Positions 42,235 through 54,239 of a stretch of DNA of 64,000 bases are shown piece by piece; the stretch's first letter is position 1; every line of letters begins with the position of its first letter. Source of the stretch: Candidatus Margulisiibacteriota bacterium (lineage in GTDB: Bacteria; Margulisbacteria; WOR-1; O2-12-FULL-45-9; XYB2-FULL-48-7); assembly GCA_041661965.1 (NCBI GenBank), contig JBAZTH010000003.1, positions 329,162-393,161 of the forward strand, written 5' to 3'. The position numbers and the translations under genes were made by a program. The notes under the pieces were generated by a model. The model was given only the letters and a program-made list of their open reading frames with translations. It did not search any database and had not been told where the DNA came from.

Positions 42235-43097
42235 AACGCCGCCGCTCCCAGGACGCCGGCGTTGGTGCCGAGCTTGGCCGAGACGATCTTTACCGACTTG
42301 GCCGGCAGGTAGAGGGCATATTCCTTAAACTCTTTTCGGACCGGGTTAAAAATCAGCTCGCGCATTTTGGCGACGCCGCCGCCGACGATCACCAGTTCCG
42401 GATTGAAGATATTCACGAGATTAGCGAGCCCGACCGCTAAGTAATGGGCGGTTTCGTCAATTACCGCCAGCGCTTTCTTATCTCCCTGGCGGGCGGCCAG
42501 CTCCACCGATGCGCCGTCCATCCCGGCCCGCTTCCGGATCGCCGTCCCTGAAGCCATCGCTTCAAAACAGCCGACATTCCCGCAGCCGCAGGTAAAGCCT
42601 TGCGGATCGATAATCATGTGGCCAAACTCGCCGGCCGAGCCGTTAGCTCCGCGGTAGAGTTGGCCGTCAATAATGATCCCGCCGCCGATCCCGGTGGAAA
42701 CGGTGATGTAAATAAAGTGCTTGCGGCCGATGCCGGCGCCGAATTTGGCTTCGGCCAGCGCGGCGCAGTTGGCGTCATTGTCGATATTAACCGGAAGCTT
42801 GAATTCCTTTTCCAGGATCTGTTTGAGATTGACCTGTTTCCAGCCGGGGAGATTGGGCGGGCCGATGACGACCCCTTTTTCGTAGAGGATCGGCCCGGGG
42901 ACCCCGAGGCCGATCGCTTTGACCGGTTCTTTACTGGTACAGATCAAATGGCTGATCGCTTTTTTGATCGCGCCGATGACGTGCTTTTTACCTTTATGCG
43001 CTTCGGTCGGGATATTGACGTCCGTGACGATCTTGCCGGTCTCGGCGACCAGCGCGGCGGCGATCTTCGTTCCCCCAAGATCAACTCCAATGAACAT
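42225..43097 (-). CDS. ROK-family sugar kinase (glucokinase-like)
   Basis: 290 residues. ATP-binding MFIGVDLGGTKIAAALV, sugar-binding NDANCAALAEAKFGAG near 116-131, the GEFGHMIID block and the ROK zinc motif CGCGNVGCFEA near 171-181. Most likely glucokinase, possibly another hexose or N-acetylmannosamine kinase. A promoter places the start codon 6 nt from the -10 box. Pairing a sugar kinase with hisH-hisA is unusual and probably only transcriptional. Confidence 0.9.
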   Translation of the reverse strand: MFIGVDLGGTKIAAALVAETGKIVTDVNIPTEAHKGKKHVIGAIKKAISHLICTSKEPVKAIGLGVPGPILYEKGVVIGPPNLPGWKQVNLKQILEKEFKLPVNIDNDANCAALAEAKFGAGIGRKHFIYITVSTGIGGGIIIDGQLYRGANGSAGEFGHMIIDPQGFTCGCGNVGCFEAMASGTAIRKRAGMDGASVELAARQGDKKALAVIDETAHYLAVGLANLVNIFNPELVIVGGGVAKMRELIFNPVRKEFKEYALYLPAKSVKIVSAKLGTNAGVLGAAALCL

Positions 43098-43103
43098 TAT
43101 CTT

Positions 43104-43132
43104 AGTATAACCAGTTTTTTTTCCTCGCGCAA
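43104..43132 (-). promoter_or_regulatory. Sigma-70-type leaderless promoter of the ROK kinase operon
   Basis: On the minus strand TTGCGC (43132-43127), 17 nt, TATACT (43109-43104). The ATG at 43097 is 6 nt from the -10 box and there is no ribosome site. Confidence 0.6.
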
Positions 43133-43169
43133 CAGATTAGTGGACCCAAGTCGGGCGTATCAGCTTCGC

Positions 43170-43199
43170 TTGACAAGAAAAATCCGCTCATGCTAAGAT
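43170..43199 (+). promoter_or_regulatory. Sigma-70-type promoter of groES-groEL
   Basis: TTGACA (43170-43175), 18 nt, TAAGAT (43194-43199). It directly abuts the CIRCE operator, so HrcA binding would cover the transcription start. Confidence 0.75.
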
Positions 43200-43200
43200 G

Positions 43201-43227
43201 TTAGCACTCGATCATGGAGAGTGCTAA
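43201..43227. promoter_or_regulatory. CIRCE operator (HrcA binding site)
   Basis: Perfect TTAGCACTC (43201-43209), 9-nt spacer, GAGTGCTAA (43219-43227), identical to the classical CIRCE element. It predicts repression of groESL by HrcA, whose gene is not in this window. Confidence 0.97.
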
Positions 43228-43254
43228 TAAGAAATCAAGGAGGTGAGTTCAGGT

Positions 43255-43551
43255 ATGGCAAAGGTGAAGTTAACCCCGATTGGCGACAAGGTGGTGGTGA
43301 AGCAGGACCCCGAAGAGATCAAGACCAAGTCCGGCATCGTTCTCCCTGAAACGGCGAAGGAAAAACCGTCGGAAGGGACGATCGTGGCGGTAGGGACCGG
43401 TCGGATCCTCGATAACGGCCAGAAAGTTCCGCATGAAGTTAAAATCGGCGACAAGGTCTTGTACAGCAAGTACGGCGGGACCGAAGTCAAAGTTGAAGGC
43501 GAAGAATTTATTATTTTGTCCGAAAGGGACATTTTAGCGATCAAAGCATAA
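43255..43551 (+). CDS. groS: Co-chaperonin GroES
   Basis: 98 residues from ATG 43255. [17 protein letters not shown] at the start, the mobile loop near 18-34 ([18 protein letters not shown]) and the C-terminal [14 protein letters not shown] are standard. Caps the GroEL folding chamber. A full-length anti-Shine-Dalgarno match (AAGGAGGTGA, 43237-43246) stands 8 nt upstream, which favours this ATG over the ATG four codons earlier. Heat-shock control by CIRCE. Confidence 0.97.
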   Translation: MAKVKLTPIGDKVVVKQDPEEIKTKSGIVLPETAKEKPSEGTIVAVGTGRILDNGQKVPHEVKIGDKVLYSKYGGTEVKVEGEEFIILSERDILAIKA

Positions 43552-45219
<1,668 letters not shown>

Positions 45220-45246
45220 TTTTCGGCTGAATTCAGGCTGTTTTAG

Positions 45247-45280
45247 GGAGGGTCGGAGCTTATTCCGACCCTCCTTAATA
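45247..45280 (+). terminator. Rho-independent terminator of groESL
   Basis: An 11-bp perfect stem (GGAGGGTCGGA, 45247-45257, with 45264-45274) around a 6-nt loop, followed by TTAATATT. It separates groESL from the nusA operon. Confidence 0.8.
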
Positions 45281-45291
45281 TTCCAGTCCGG

Positions 45292-45320
45292 TTGACATTG
45301 GAATAGGCGGTTGCTATAAT
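45292..45320 (+). promoter_or_regulatory. Perfect-consensus sigma-70 promoter of the nusA-infB operon
   Basis: TTGACA (45292-45297), exactly 17 nt, TATAAT (45315-45320): a 12/12 match, the strongest promoter seen here. It leaves a leader of about 75 nt before nusA. Confidence 0.85.
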
Positions 45321-45358
45321 TCTTGTGCAATCAACGGGAGTCGAATTTTATTGAAAGG

Positions 45359-45381
45359 AGTGGGATTTTCTTCCCACTTTT
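45359..45381 (+). promoter_or_regulatory. Hairpin in the nusA leader (possible attenuator)
   Basis: AGTGGGA (45359-45365) pairs with TCCCACT (45372-45378) around a 6-nt loop and is followed by TTT then GCGTTTA. Its place in the leader of the operon encoding NusA itself would fit attenuation or autoregulation by NusA. The T-run is short, so termination may be weak. Confidence 0.4.
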
Positions 45382-45400
45382 GCGTTTATAGGGGGACAAA

Positions 45401-46537
45401 ATGAAGATCGAAAATTTTGGGGCGATGCTGGAAGAGATCCAGAGGGAACGGGGCCTTTCCAAAGAGGTCCTGTTGGAAACTATTAAAGCCTCCCTCCTTT
45501 CGGCCGCAAAGAAAAGATTTAATGAAGGCGATAATATTGACGTCCACATCTCTGATGATGGGGAGGTTAAACTTTTAAAGATCGTTGAAGGGGTGGAACC
45601 GGAAGATGTTACTCCGGCTGATTTCAGCCGCTTTGCCGCCCAAACTGCCAAACAGGTAATTATTCAACGCTTAAGAGAAGCCGAAAAAGAAGAGACTTTT
45701 GACGAGTTCACCAAAAAGCAGGGGGAGATCGTCAATGGGATCGTGCAGCGGAAGGAATTCGGCGGTTACCTGGTCAATCTTGGCCGGTTGGAAACTATCT
45801 TGCCGGTCACCGAACAGATCCCGGGGGAAGCTTTCCGGGAGCGCGACCGGGTCAAATTCTACATTGTCGAAACTAAAAAAACCTCAAAAGGCCCGCTGGT
45901 CATTATTTCCCGCTCTCATCCCAACCTGGTCCGGCGGCTCTTTGAAATGGAAGTGCCGGAGATCAAAGAAGGGATCCTGGAGATCAAAGGGATTGCCAGA
46001 GAACCTGGCAAGCGGACCAAGGTCGCGATCTTCTCCAACGACCCGAACGTTGGCGCGGTCGGGACGTGCGTCGGTAAAATGGGCCAGCGGATCCAGAACA
46101 TTGTTCGCGAACTGGGGCCCGAACGGATCGATATCGTGGAATGGAGCGATAATCCTAAAACTTTTATTTCCAACTCCCTTAGCCCGGCCAAGGTCAATAA
46201 AGTTGAATTAAATGAAGCGGAAAAAAGCGCTAGAGTCCACGTTTCCGATAAGGAAGTTTCGCTGGCGATCGGCAAAGAAGGCCAGAACGTCCGGTTGGCG
46301 GTCAAGCTGACCGGTTGGAAGATCGATCTGATCTCTGAAGGGCGGGAAAACCCGCCGGCCAGCCCAGCCGCGCCGACCGAAAATTATAAGGTCCATGAAT
46401 TAGCGAAAGAACTTGAACTTGCCAGCAGTGATCTGATCCAGAAACTGCGGGAAATGGGTTTTTCCGTGAAAGCGGCGAACTCGACCGTGCCGCCTGAAGC
46501 GGTCGTCAAAATAAAAGCAGAGCAGAAGGGGAACTAA
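45401..46537 (+). CDS. nusA: Transcription factor NusA with C-terminal IF2_N-like module
   Basis: 378 residues. An N-terminal RNA-polymerase-binding domain (1-105, somewhat shortened), an S1 domain (about 108-180, KQGEIVNGIVQRKEFGGYLV) and two KH domains (KVAIFSNDPNVGAVGTCVGK and the GKEGQNVRLAVKLTGWK block). After about residue 325 a segment begins KVHELAKELELASSDLIQKL and ends in EAVVKIKAEQ. This reads like the IF2_N module that normally forms the extreme N-terminus of initiation factor 2. NusA controls pausing, termination and antitermination. rimP, the usual upstream gene, is absent here. infB starts directly after the stop. Confidence 0.93.
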   Translation: MKIENFGAMLEEIQRERGLSKEVLLETIKASLLSAAKKRFNEGDNIDVHISDDGEVKLLKIVEGVEPEDVTPADFSRFAAQTAKQVIIQRLREAEKEETFDEFTKKQGEIVNGIVQRKEFGGYLVNLGRLETILPVTEQIPGEAFRERDRVKFYIVETKKTSKGPLVIISRSHPNLVRRLFEMEVPEIKEGILEIKGIAREPGKRTKVAIFSNDPNVGAVGTCVGKMGQRIQNIVRELGPERIDIVEWSDNPKTFISNSLSPAKVNKVELNEAEKSARVHVSDKEVSLAIGKEGQNVRLAVKLTGWKIDLISEGRENPPASPAAPTENYKVHELAKELELASSDLIQKLREMGFSVKAANSTVPPEAVVKIKAEQKGN

Positions 46538-48673
46538 GTGGCAAAGATTACCAAGACCGAAAAAGCTCCCAAGAAAGCGGCCGGAAAAACTGTTAAAAAG
46601 ACCGAAAAAGCCCCGGCAAAAAAGGCCCCGGCTAAAGCGATTGTTAAGAAAGTTGAAGAAAAACCGGTTGAGAAACCGAAAGCAACCCCTAAAGTTGCTG
46701 AGAAACCGGTTGTTAAGCCGGTTGAAAAGCCAGTCGTTAAACCGGTCGAGAAACCAGTTGTCAAAGCGGTTGAAAAACCGATCGTAAAACCAGTTGAAAA
46801 ACCAGTCGTTAAATCGGAGCCAAAGCCGGTCGTTCCTGTTCCAGCTCCAGTCCCACCACCAGTAGTCATCCCGCCGCCAGAACCAGTTGTTGTCGTCAAG
46901 CCGGCTCCGGTCGTGCCGCCAAAACCGGCCGCTCCGGCGATCGTGATTACCGGTGATGATATCTCGGTCAAAGATCTTGGTGATAAACTGCAGATCAAAG
47001 CCTCCGACCTCATTAAGGAATTGATGAGAAAGGGGATGATGGTGACGATCAATCAGCGGATCGCGGCCGAAGTCGCGAAAGAGGTTGGCACTATTTTGGG
47101 CAAAGAAGTCGTCCTCCAAGCGGCGCAGGAAGTGACCATCACCCATCGCCAGCATAATATTGAAAAACGGGCCCTTCGTCCGCCGGTCGTGACCGTTATG
47201 GGGCACGTCGACCACGGTAAGACCAAACTCCTTGACGCGATCCGCAAAACCAAAGTTGCCGAAAGCGAAGCCGGCGGCATTACCCAGCATATCGGCGCGT
47301 ATCAGGTCAAGGTCCAGGGACGCAAAGTGACCTTCCTCGATACCCCGGGCCACGAAGCTTTTACCGCCTTGCGTGCCCGCGGCGCCAAAGTTACCGACAT
47401 CGTCATCCTGGTCGTGGCGGCCGATGACGGGGTCAAACCGCAGACGATCGAAGCGATCAACCATTCGAAAGCGGCCGGAGTGCCGATCATCGTGGCGATC
47501 AACAAGATGGACAAACCGGACGCCAACCCTGACCGGGTCAAGGCCCAACTGGCCGAACACGGGCTGACCCCGGAAGATTGGGGCGGACAAACCGTGACGG
47601 TCCCCGTTTCCGCCCGGCAGTTGACCGGGATCGATGAACTGCTGGAAATGGTCCTTTTGGTGGCCGACCTGGCCGAACTGAAGGCTGATCCGGAAGCCAA
47701 GCCGATGGGGGTGGTTATTGAGTCGCGGCTCGATAAAGGGCGCGGTCCGGTAGCGACCCTGCTCATCAAGAACGGGACCTTAAAGATCGGTGATATTTTT
47801 GTCGTTGGGTCAACCTACGGTAGAGTGAGAGCGTTATTTACCGATACCGGCGCGAGGTTGGAAAAAGCCGGTCCGGCGATGCCGGTCGAGCTCCTCGGCT
47901 GTGCCGAAGTCCCGGCCTCCGGCGATGTCTTGGAATGGATGCCGACCGAAAAAGAAGCCCGCCAGATCGCCGAACAGCGGAAAGATTCGCAAACCAAAGC
48001 GTCGCGCAACAAAGTCGTCTCGCTCGAAGATTTCTCCAAACTGGTCAAAGAAGGCGAGAACAAAGACCTGCCGCTGGTCATTAAAGCCGACGTGCAGGGT
48101 TCGATCGACGCGATCACCCAGTCGTTGCAGGATGTCCGGGTCGGGGGGATCGGCGTTCACATCGTCCATGCGGGGGTCGGCGGGATCAATGAATCGGATA
48201 TCATGCTGGCCAAAGCTTCGGGGGCCATTCTGGCCGGCTTCAACGTCGGCTTTGAAGGAAATTCCGAAGTCATGAGCCTGGACGAAGGGGTCGAAGTCCG
48301 CAAGTACAATATTATTTACAACCTCCTCGACGACGTTAAACTGGCGATGGAAGGGACCCTGGAGCCGGAATACGAGGAAGTGGTCATCGGCCACGCCGAA
48401 GTTCGCCAGCTCTTTTCCTTCTCCAAGGTCGGGACGATCGCCGGTTCTTTCATTACCGACGGCAAGATGGTCAGAGGGGTCGGGATGAGGATCTTCCGCG
48501 GCAAAGAAAAGATCTATGAAGGGAAGCTGGAAGCGCTCAAGCGCTTTAAAGAGGATGTCAAACAGGTGGAGCAGAACTATGAATGCGGTATTTCCATCAA
48601 TGGTTATACCGATTTCAAGGTCGGAGATATCGTCGAAGCTTTTGAGACAAGAGAAAAACCCCGCCAAAGATGA
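46538..48673 (+). CDS. infB: Translation initiation factor IF-2
   Basis: 711 residues from GTG 46538. Residues 1-130 are low-complexity Lys/Pro/Val repeats ([18 protein letters not shown] type), then one IF2_N-like module ([20 protein letters not shown]). The GTPase domain has G1 [11 protein letters not shown]3 DTPGHEAF and G4 NKMD, and domains II-IV follow. It brings fMet-tRNA to the ribosome. The IF2_N module expected at the very N-terminus is missing; a matching one ends NusA just upstream. The GTG follows the nusA stop at once. Confidence 0.97.
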   Translation: MAKITKTEKAPKKAAGKTVKKTEKAPAKKAPAKAIVKKVEEKPVEKPKATPKVAEKPVVKPVEKPVVKPVEKPVVKAVEKPIVKPVEKPVVKSEPKPVVPVPAPVPPPVVIPPPEPVVVVKPAPVVPPKPAAPAIVITGDDISVKDLGDKLQIKASDLIKELMRKGMMVTINQRIAAEVAKEVGTILGKEVVLQAAQEVTITHRQHNIEKRALRPPVVTVMGHVDHGKTKLLDAIRKTKVAESEAGGITQHIGAYQVKVQGRKVTFLDTPGHEAFTALRARGAKVTDIVILVVAADDGVKPQTIEAINHSKAAGVPIIVAINKMDKPDANPDRVKAQLAEHGLTPEDWGGQTVTVPVSARQLTGIDELLEMVLLVADLAELKADPEAKPMGVVIESRLDKGRGPVATLLIKNGTLKIGDIFVVGSTYGRVRALFTDTGARLEKAGPAMPVELLGCAEVPASGDVLEWMPTEKEARQIAEQRKDSQTKASRNKVVSLEDFSKLVKEGENKDLPLVIKADVQGSIDAITQSLQDVRVGGIGVHIVHAGVGGINESDIMLAKASGAILAGFNVGFEGNSEVMSLDEGVEVRKYNIIYNLLDDVKLAMEGTLEPEYEEVVIGHAEVRQLFSFSKVGTIAGSFITDGKMVRGVGMRIFRGKEKIYEGKLEALKRFKEDVKQVEQNYECGISINGYTDFKVGDIVEAFETREKPRQR

Positions 48674-49050
48674 CAAGAGTTGAACGAGTCGAAGAAGTGA
48701 TCCGGGACGAAGTCAGCAAGATCATCAGACAGGAAGTCAATGATCCGCGCATCGGCTTTGTCAGTATCACCAAAGTCGAGATGTCCCCCGATCTGCGCAA
48801 CGCCAACATCCACGTCAGTATTTTCGGCGATGAAAAACAAAAAACGGAAGCGATGGACGGCCTGCGTTCAGCCACCAGATTTATCAGAGGAGAGCTGGGG
48901 AACCGCGTCGATTTTCGGGCGACCCCGGAGATCCGCTTTGTCCGCGACGACTCGTTGGAGAAAGGGAGCCGGGTCTTAAATCTTATCCGTAAGCTGAAAA
49001 ATGAAGAACATCCCATTCGAACAAATAAAAGAACTTCTAAGAAAGGCTAA
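48670..49050 (+). CDS. rbfA: Ribosome-binding factor A
   Basis: 126 residues. [18 protein letters not shown] at the start, DPRIGFVSITKVEMSPDL and the KH-like VHVSIFGDEKQ region are typical, as is the C-terminal PEIRFVRDDSLEKGSRV. Helps mature the 16S rRNA 5' end and is needed at low temperature. ATGA overlap with infB; its C-terminal codons overlap the next gene by 50 nt. Confidence 0.94.
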   Translation: MTRVERVEEVIRDEVSKIIRQEVNDPRIGFVSITKVEMSPDLRNANIHVSIFGDEKQKTEAMDGLRSATRFIRGELGNRVDFRATPEIRFVRDDSLEKGSRVLNLIRKLKNEEHPIRTNKRTSKKG

Positions 49051-49986
49051 CACGGTCCTGGTCGCCGGGCACAGCGATCCCGACGGCGACTCGATCGGTT
49101 CGATGCTGGGGCTGGGTCATCTGCTCCAACTGTCGGGTGTTACCGTCCACTATCTTTGCGTCGACGCCGTTCCCAGGGTTTACGGCTTCCTCCCCGGCGC
49201 CGACAAGATCAAAAAGAACCTCCCCTTTAACCAGATATTCGACCTCCTGTTCGTCGTCGACTCTTCCGACCTTTCCCGCATCGGCGATAAGACGACCGAT
49301 TTCCGGGCCGTCGCCAAAAAGATCGTCAATTTGGACCATCACCCCGACAACACCAATTTCGGCGATATCAACTGCGTCGGCAGCGCTTCTTCGGCCGCGG
49401 AGGTGGTCTTTGACCTGGCGGCTTACCTAAAACTGCCGTTTAATAAACAGATCGCCGAATGCCTCTATGTCGGTCTGATCACCGACACGGGTAATTTTCG
49501 CTACGAAAACACCTCGGTGAAAACTTTTTGCATGGCGGCGGAACTGATGAAGTACGGGATCAACACCCATGACATTACTACCCGCATTTACGACACCCGC
49601 ACCGTCAAGGCGGTGAAAATAGCCGCGTTGGCCCTGGCGAACGTTCAGTTCGCGGGAGAGGGGAAGATCTGCTGGTCGGCGATAACCGGCGAAATGATGG
49701 AACAGGTCGGCGCGATGGGGGAAGACGTGATCGGGATCGTCGATCATCTCCGGTCGATCGAGGGGGTGGAAGTGGCGATCTTTTTTCGGGAAAAAGAAGG
49801 GATGGTCAAGATGAACTTCCGCTCCAAGAGCCGGGTCAATGTTTCGGAGATCGCCCGGAAATTCGGCGGCGGCGGGCACATTAAGGCGGCCGGGGCCGGG
49901 ATGGCCGGCCCGATCGAAAAAGTAGAGGCGCTGGTGATCGCGGAAACGGAAAAGCATATCCAGGCCCTCAAGTATTTGGTCACTTA

Positions 49987-49987
<1 letters not shown>
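49001..49987 (+). CDS. nrnA: DHH/DHHA1 phosphoesterase (NrnA-like oligoribonuclease / pAp phosphatase)
   Basis: 328 residues. DHH motif LDHHPDN near 110, the first metal motif GHSDPDGDSIGSML near 23-36 and C-terminal GGGGHIKAAGAGM. NrnA degrades short oligoribonucleotides and dephosphorylates pAp. The position between rbfA and truB is conserved in many bacteria. It overlaps rbfA by 50 nt and touches truB through TAATG. Confidence 0.92.
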
Positions 49988-52754
<2,767 letters not shown>

Positions 52755-52782
52755 CGATTCATGGAAGCCGGCGAATGAAGGC

Positions 52783-53092
52783 GGAAACCTGCGGCAATAT
52801 CGCCGCGGTTTCCTTGGGTTTATGTAGGGACAGGGCTTGTCCCTGTCCGAAGGATCAGAAAGACTGGGAAGACCGCGAATGAAGGCGGATTGCGGCTTCC
52901 GAGAAAAGCTGAGCAGACCGACGGAAACCTGCGACAATATCGTCGCGGTTTCCTTGGGCTTATGTAGGGACAGGGCTTGTCCCTGTCCGAAGTAATGGGA
53001 AGACCGGGACGCTGTCCGCCGAGGCGGATCGCGTGCTTCCTAGAATAGCTGAACTTAATGCGGAAACCTGCGGCAGTATCGCCGCGGTTTCC
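52783..53092. repeat. Tandem array of REP-like palindromes, family A (three copies)
   Basis: Three 31-bp imperfect palindromes at 52783-52813, 52923-52953 and 53062-53092, each GGAAACC...GGTTTCC with an inner GCGRC/GYCGC stem and one bulged T. They sit in a unit of about 140 bp repeated at 52783, 52923 and 53062. Between the first two pairs lies a second hairpin (GGACAGGG/CCCTGTCC, 52828-52848 and 52968-52988). No gene occurs in 52755-53116. Confidence 0.8.
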
Positions 53093-53116
53093 GGGGGGAG
53101 TAAAAAAGAATTCAAT

Positions 53117-53599
53117 ATGAATGAGCAGAAGAGTCTGTATGATGTCTTGATAGTTTTGATCCAAATGGGAATGCCAGTTGTGACAGCTGCTTTTGGCTTT
53201 TTAATTGGTAAATGGTGGGACGATAAAACAAAGAAAAATGATTTTAAAAGGGAAATATTATTTAAGGCAAACAGAGGTTTAAGTAGGTTTGTGTATTTTT
53301 ATATTACTTCCTTTGCTTATCGCGATAATAATAATGAATTTGAAAAAGAATACGAACAAGAAACGTCTCAATTTGATGAGATAAAAGCTGATTTAGAAAT
53401 ATTTGTTGGAATTAATGTTTATAATATATTCTTAGAATGTGCTAGTTGTGCGAAATTATGTGGGGAAGAGGCTTATGAGCGAATTAGAAAGGGTGAGTTT
53501 GTTACTAAACAAGAAGAATTGATTAATTTTAAGGCGTATTCAATAAGTCATTATAAATGGATTCAAGCAGTTAGGGATGAGTTGAAAATTAGGGATTGA
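53117..53599 (+). CDS. AT-rich hypothetical membrane-anchored protein (160 aa)
   Basis: ATG 53117; the longer frame from 53033 would use REP sequence as coding and is not credible. One transmembrane helix near residues 8-30 (VLIVLIQMGMPVVTAAFGF), then a charged helical cytoplasmic part with two cysteines (ECASCAKLCGEEAY). Base composition is far richer in A/T than neighbouring housekeeping genes, a sign of recent acquisition. It lies between two family-A palindromes, like cargo. No family recognised. Confidence 0.65.
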   Translation: MNEQKSLYDVLIVLIQMGMPVVTAAFGFLIGKWWDDKTKKNDFKREILFKANRGLSRFVYFYITSFAYRDNNNEFEKEYEQETSQFDEIKADLEIFVGINVYNIFLECASCAKLCGEEAYERIRKGEFVTKQEELINFKAYSISHYKWIQAVRDELKIRD

Positions 53600-53605
53600 T
53601 TGCCT

Positions 53606-53635
53606 GGAAGCTGCGACGATAGTGTCGCATGCTTC
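53606..53635. repeat. REP-like palindrome, family A variant
   Basis: About 30 bp, GGAAGC...GCTTC with inner TGCGAC and GTCGCA arms. It stands 30 nt upstream of the transposase-like gene, the position expected for a REP flanking its RAYT. Confidence 0.65.
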
Positions 53636-53664
53636 TGTCAGTGGTGGGGAGGGAAAGTGGCAGT

Positions 53665-54093
53665 ATGGGGAAGTATGTTCATTATGTCTTTTCGACTTAT
53701 AAAAGAAGGCAATTGATATCGGAAGACGTTGCCGAATGCTTAAAAACAGCGTTTGCCGATATTTGTAGGGGGAAGGGCTTTAGGATCGAATGTTATGATA
53801 TTTTGATAGATCATGTTCATTTGCTCATTGAAAAACAGGATAACGATAGCAATGAGTATGTAATGAAGATGGTCAAAGGACTTAGCTCCAAAGCAGTGTT
53901 GGCTAAGTTTTCGACCAATCGTTTTGATAATCGGAAGCTCTGGGGAAGAGGCTATCGGGCTTACGAGATTATTGATTCAGATTCATTGCGAAAAGTGATA
54001 GATTATATAAAAGGGCAGAAGGCGAATGGTGAAGACAAACGATTTTTACAGCTTGGAAACCGCGACGATATTGTCGCAGGTTTCCAAGCGTGA
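53665..54093 (+). CDS. REP-associated Y1 (HUH) transposase-like protein, RAYT 1
   Basis: 142 residues from ATG 53665. Y1_Tnp/TnpA_REP signatures: start YVHYVFSTYKRRQ, the metal-binding HUH motif HVHLLIE near 53-59, and the catalytic-tyrosine helix VIDYIKGQ near 115-122. Such enzymes cut and join single-stranded DNA at REP hairpins. Family-A palindromes flank it at 53606 and 54055. The latter lies inside the gene and encodes its last residues (GNRDDIVAGFQA), so the ancestral stop was probably earlier. It looks intact. Confidence 0.83.
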   Translation: MGKYVHYVFSTYKRRQLISEDVAECLKTAFADICRGKGFRIECYDILIDHVHLLIEKQDNDSNEYVMKMVKGLSSKAVLAKFSTNRFDNRKLWGRGYRAYEIIDSDSLRKVIDYIKGQKANGEDKRFLQLGNRDDIVAGFQA

Positions 54094-54217
54094 TATGGCC
54101 ACGTTTGAGTTAAGCAGGTTTCTAGGTGCAATGGAGCGATGTGTAGGTTGTTCGCAGGTTTCCATGCGTAGAAGGTAGATAGACCCGGAAGCCGCGACGA
54201 TATTGTCGCTGGCTTCC
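54055..54217. repeat. REP-like palindromes, family A (two full copies and a half copy)
   Basis: Full 31-bp copies at 54055-54085 (GGAAACC...GGTTTCC, inside the 3' end of the transposase gene) and 54187-54217 (GGAAGCC...GGCTTCC). A half copy (GGTTGTTCGCAGGTTTCC) is near 54146-54163. Loop sequence is GATATT in the full copies. There is no gene in 54094-54239. Confidence 0.75.
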
Positions 54218-54239
54218 GATAAGAAAGGGTAAGATATAA

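Noticed and set aside
46400..47590. Minus-strand open frame (396 codons) opposite nusA-infB
   Set aside because: Its Asp/Arg/Phe/Asn-rich repeats are the reverse image of the IF-2 Lys/Pro/Val repeats.
52783..53092. Possible CRISPR or tandem-repeat minisatellite
   Set aside because: Only three units of about 140 bp with diverging interiors; the 31-bp palindromes recur singly at gene ends nearby, as REPs do.
53033..53116. N-terminal extension of the 160-residue membrane protein
   Set aside because: The extra codons lie in the third REP palindrome and carry no plausible protein sequence; ATG 53117 is the natural start.
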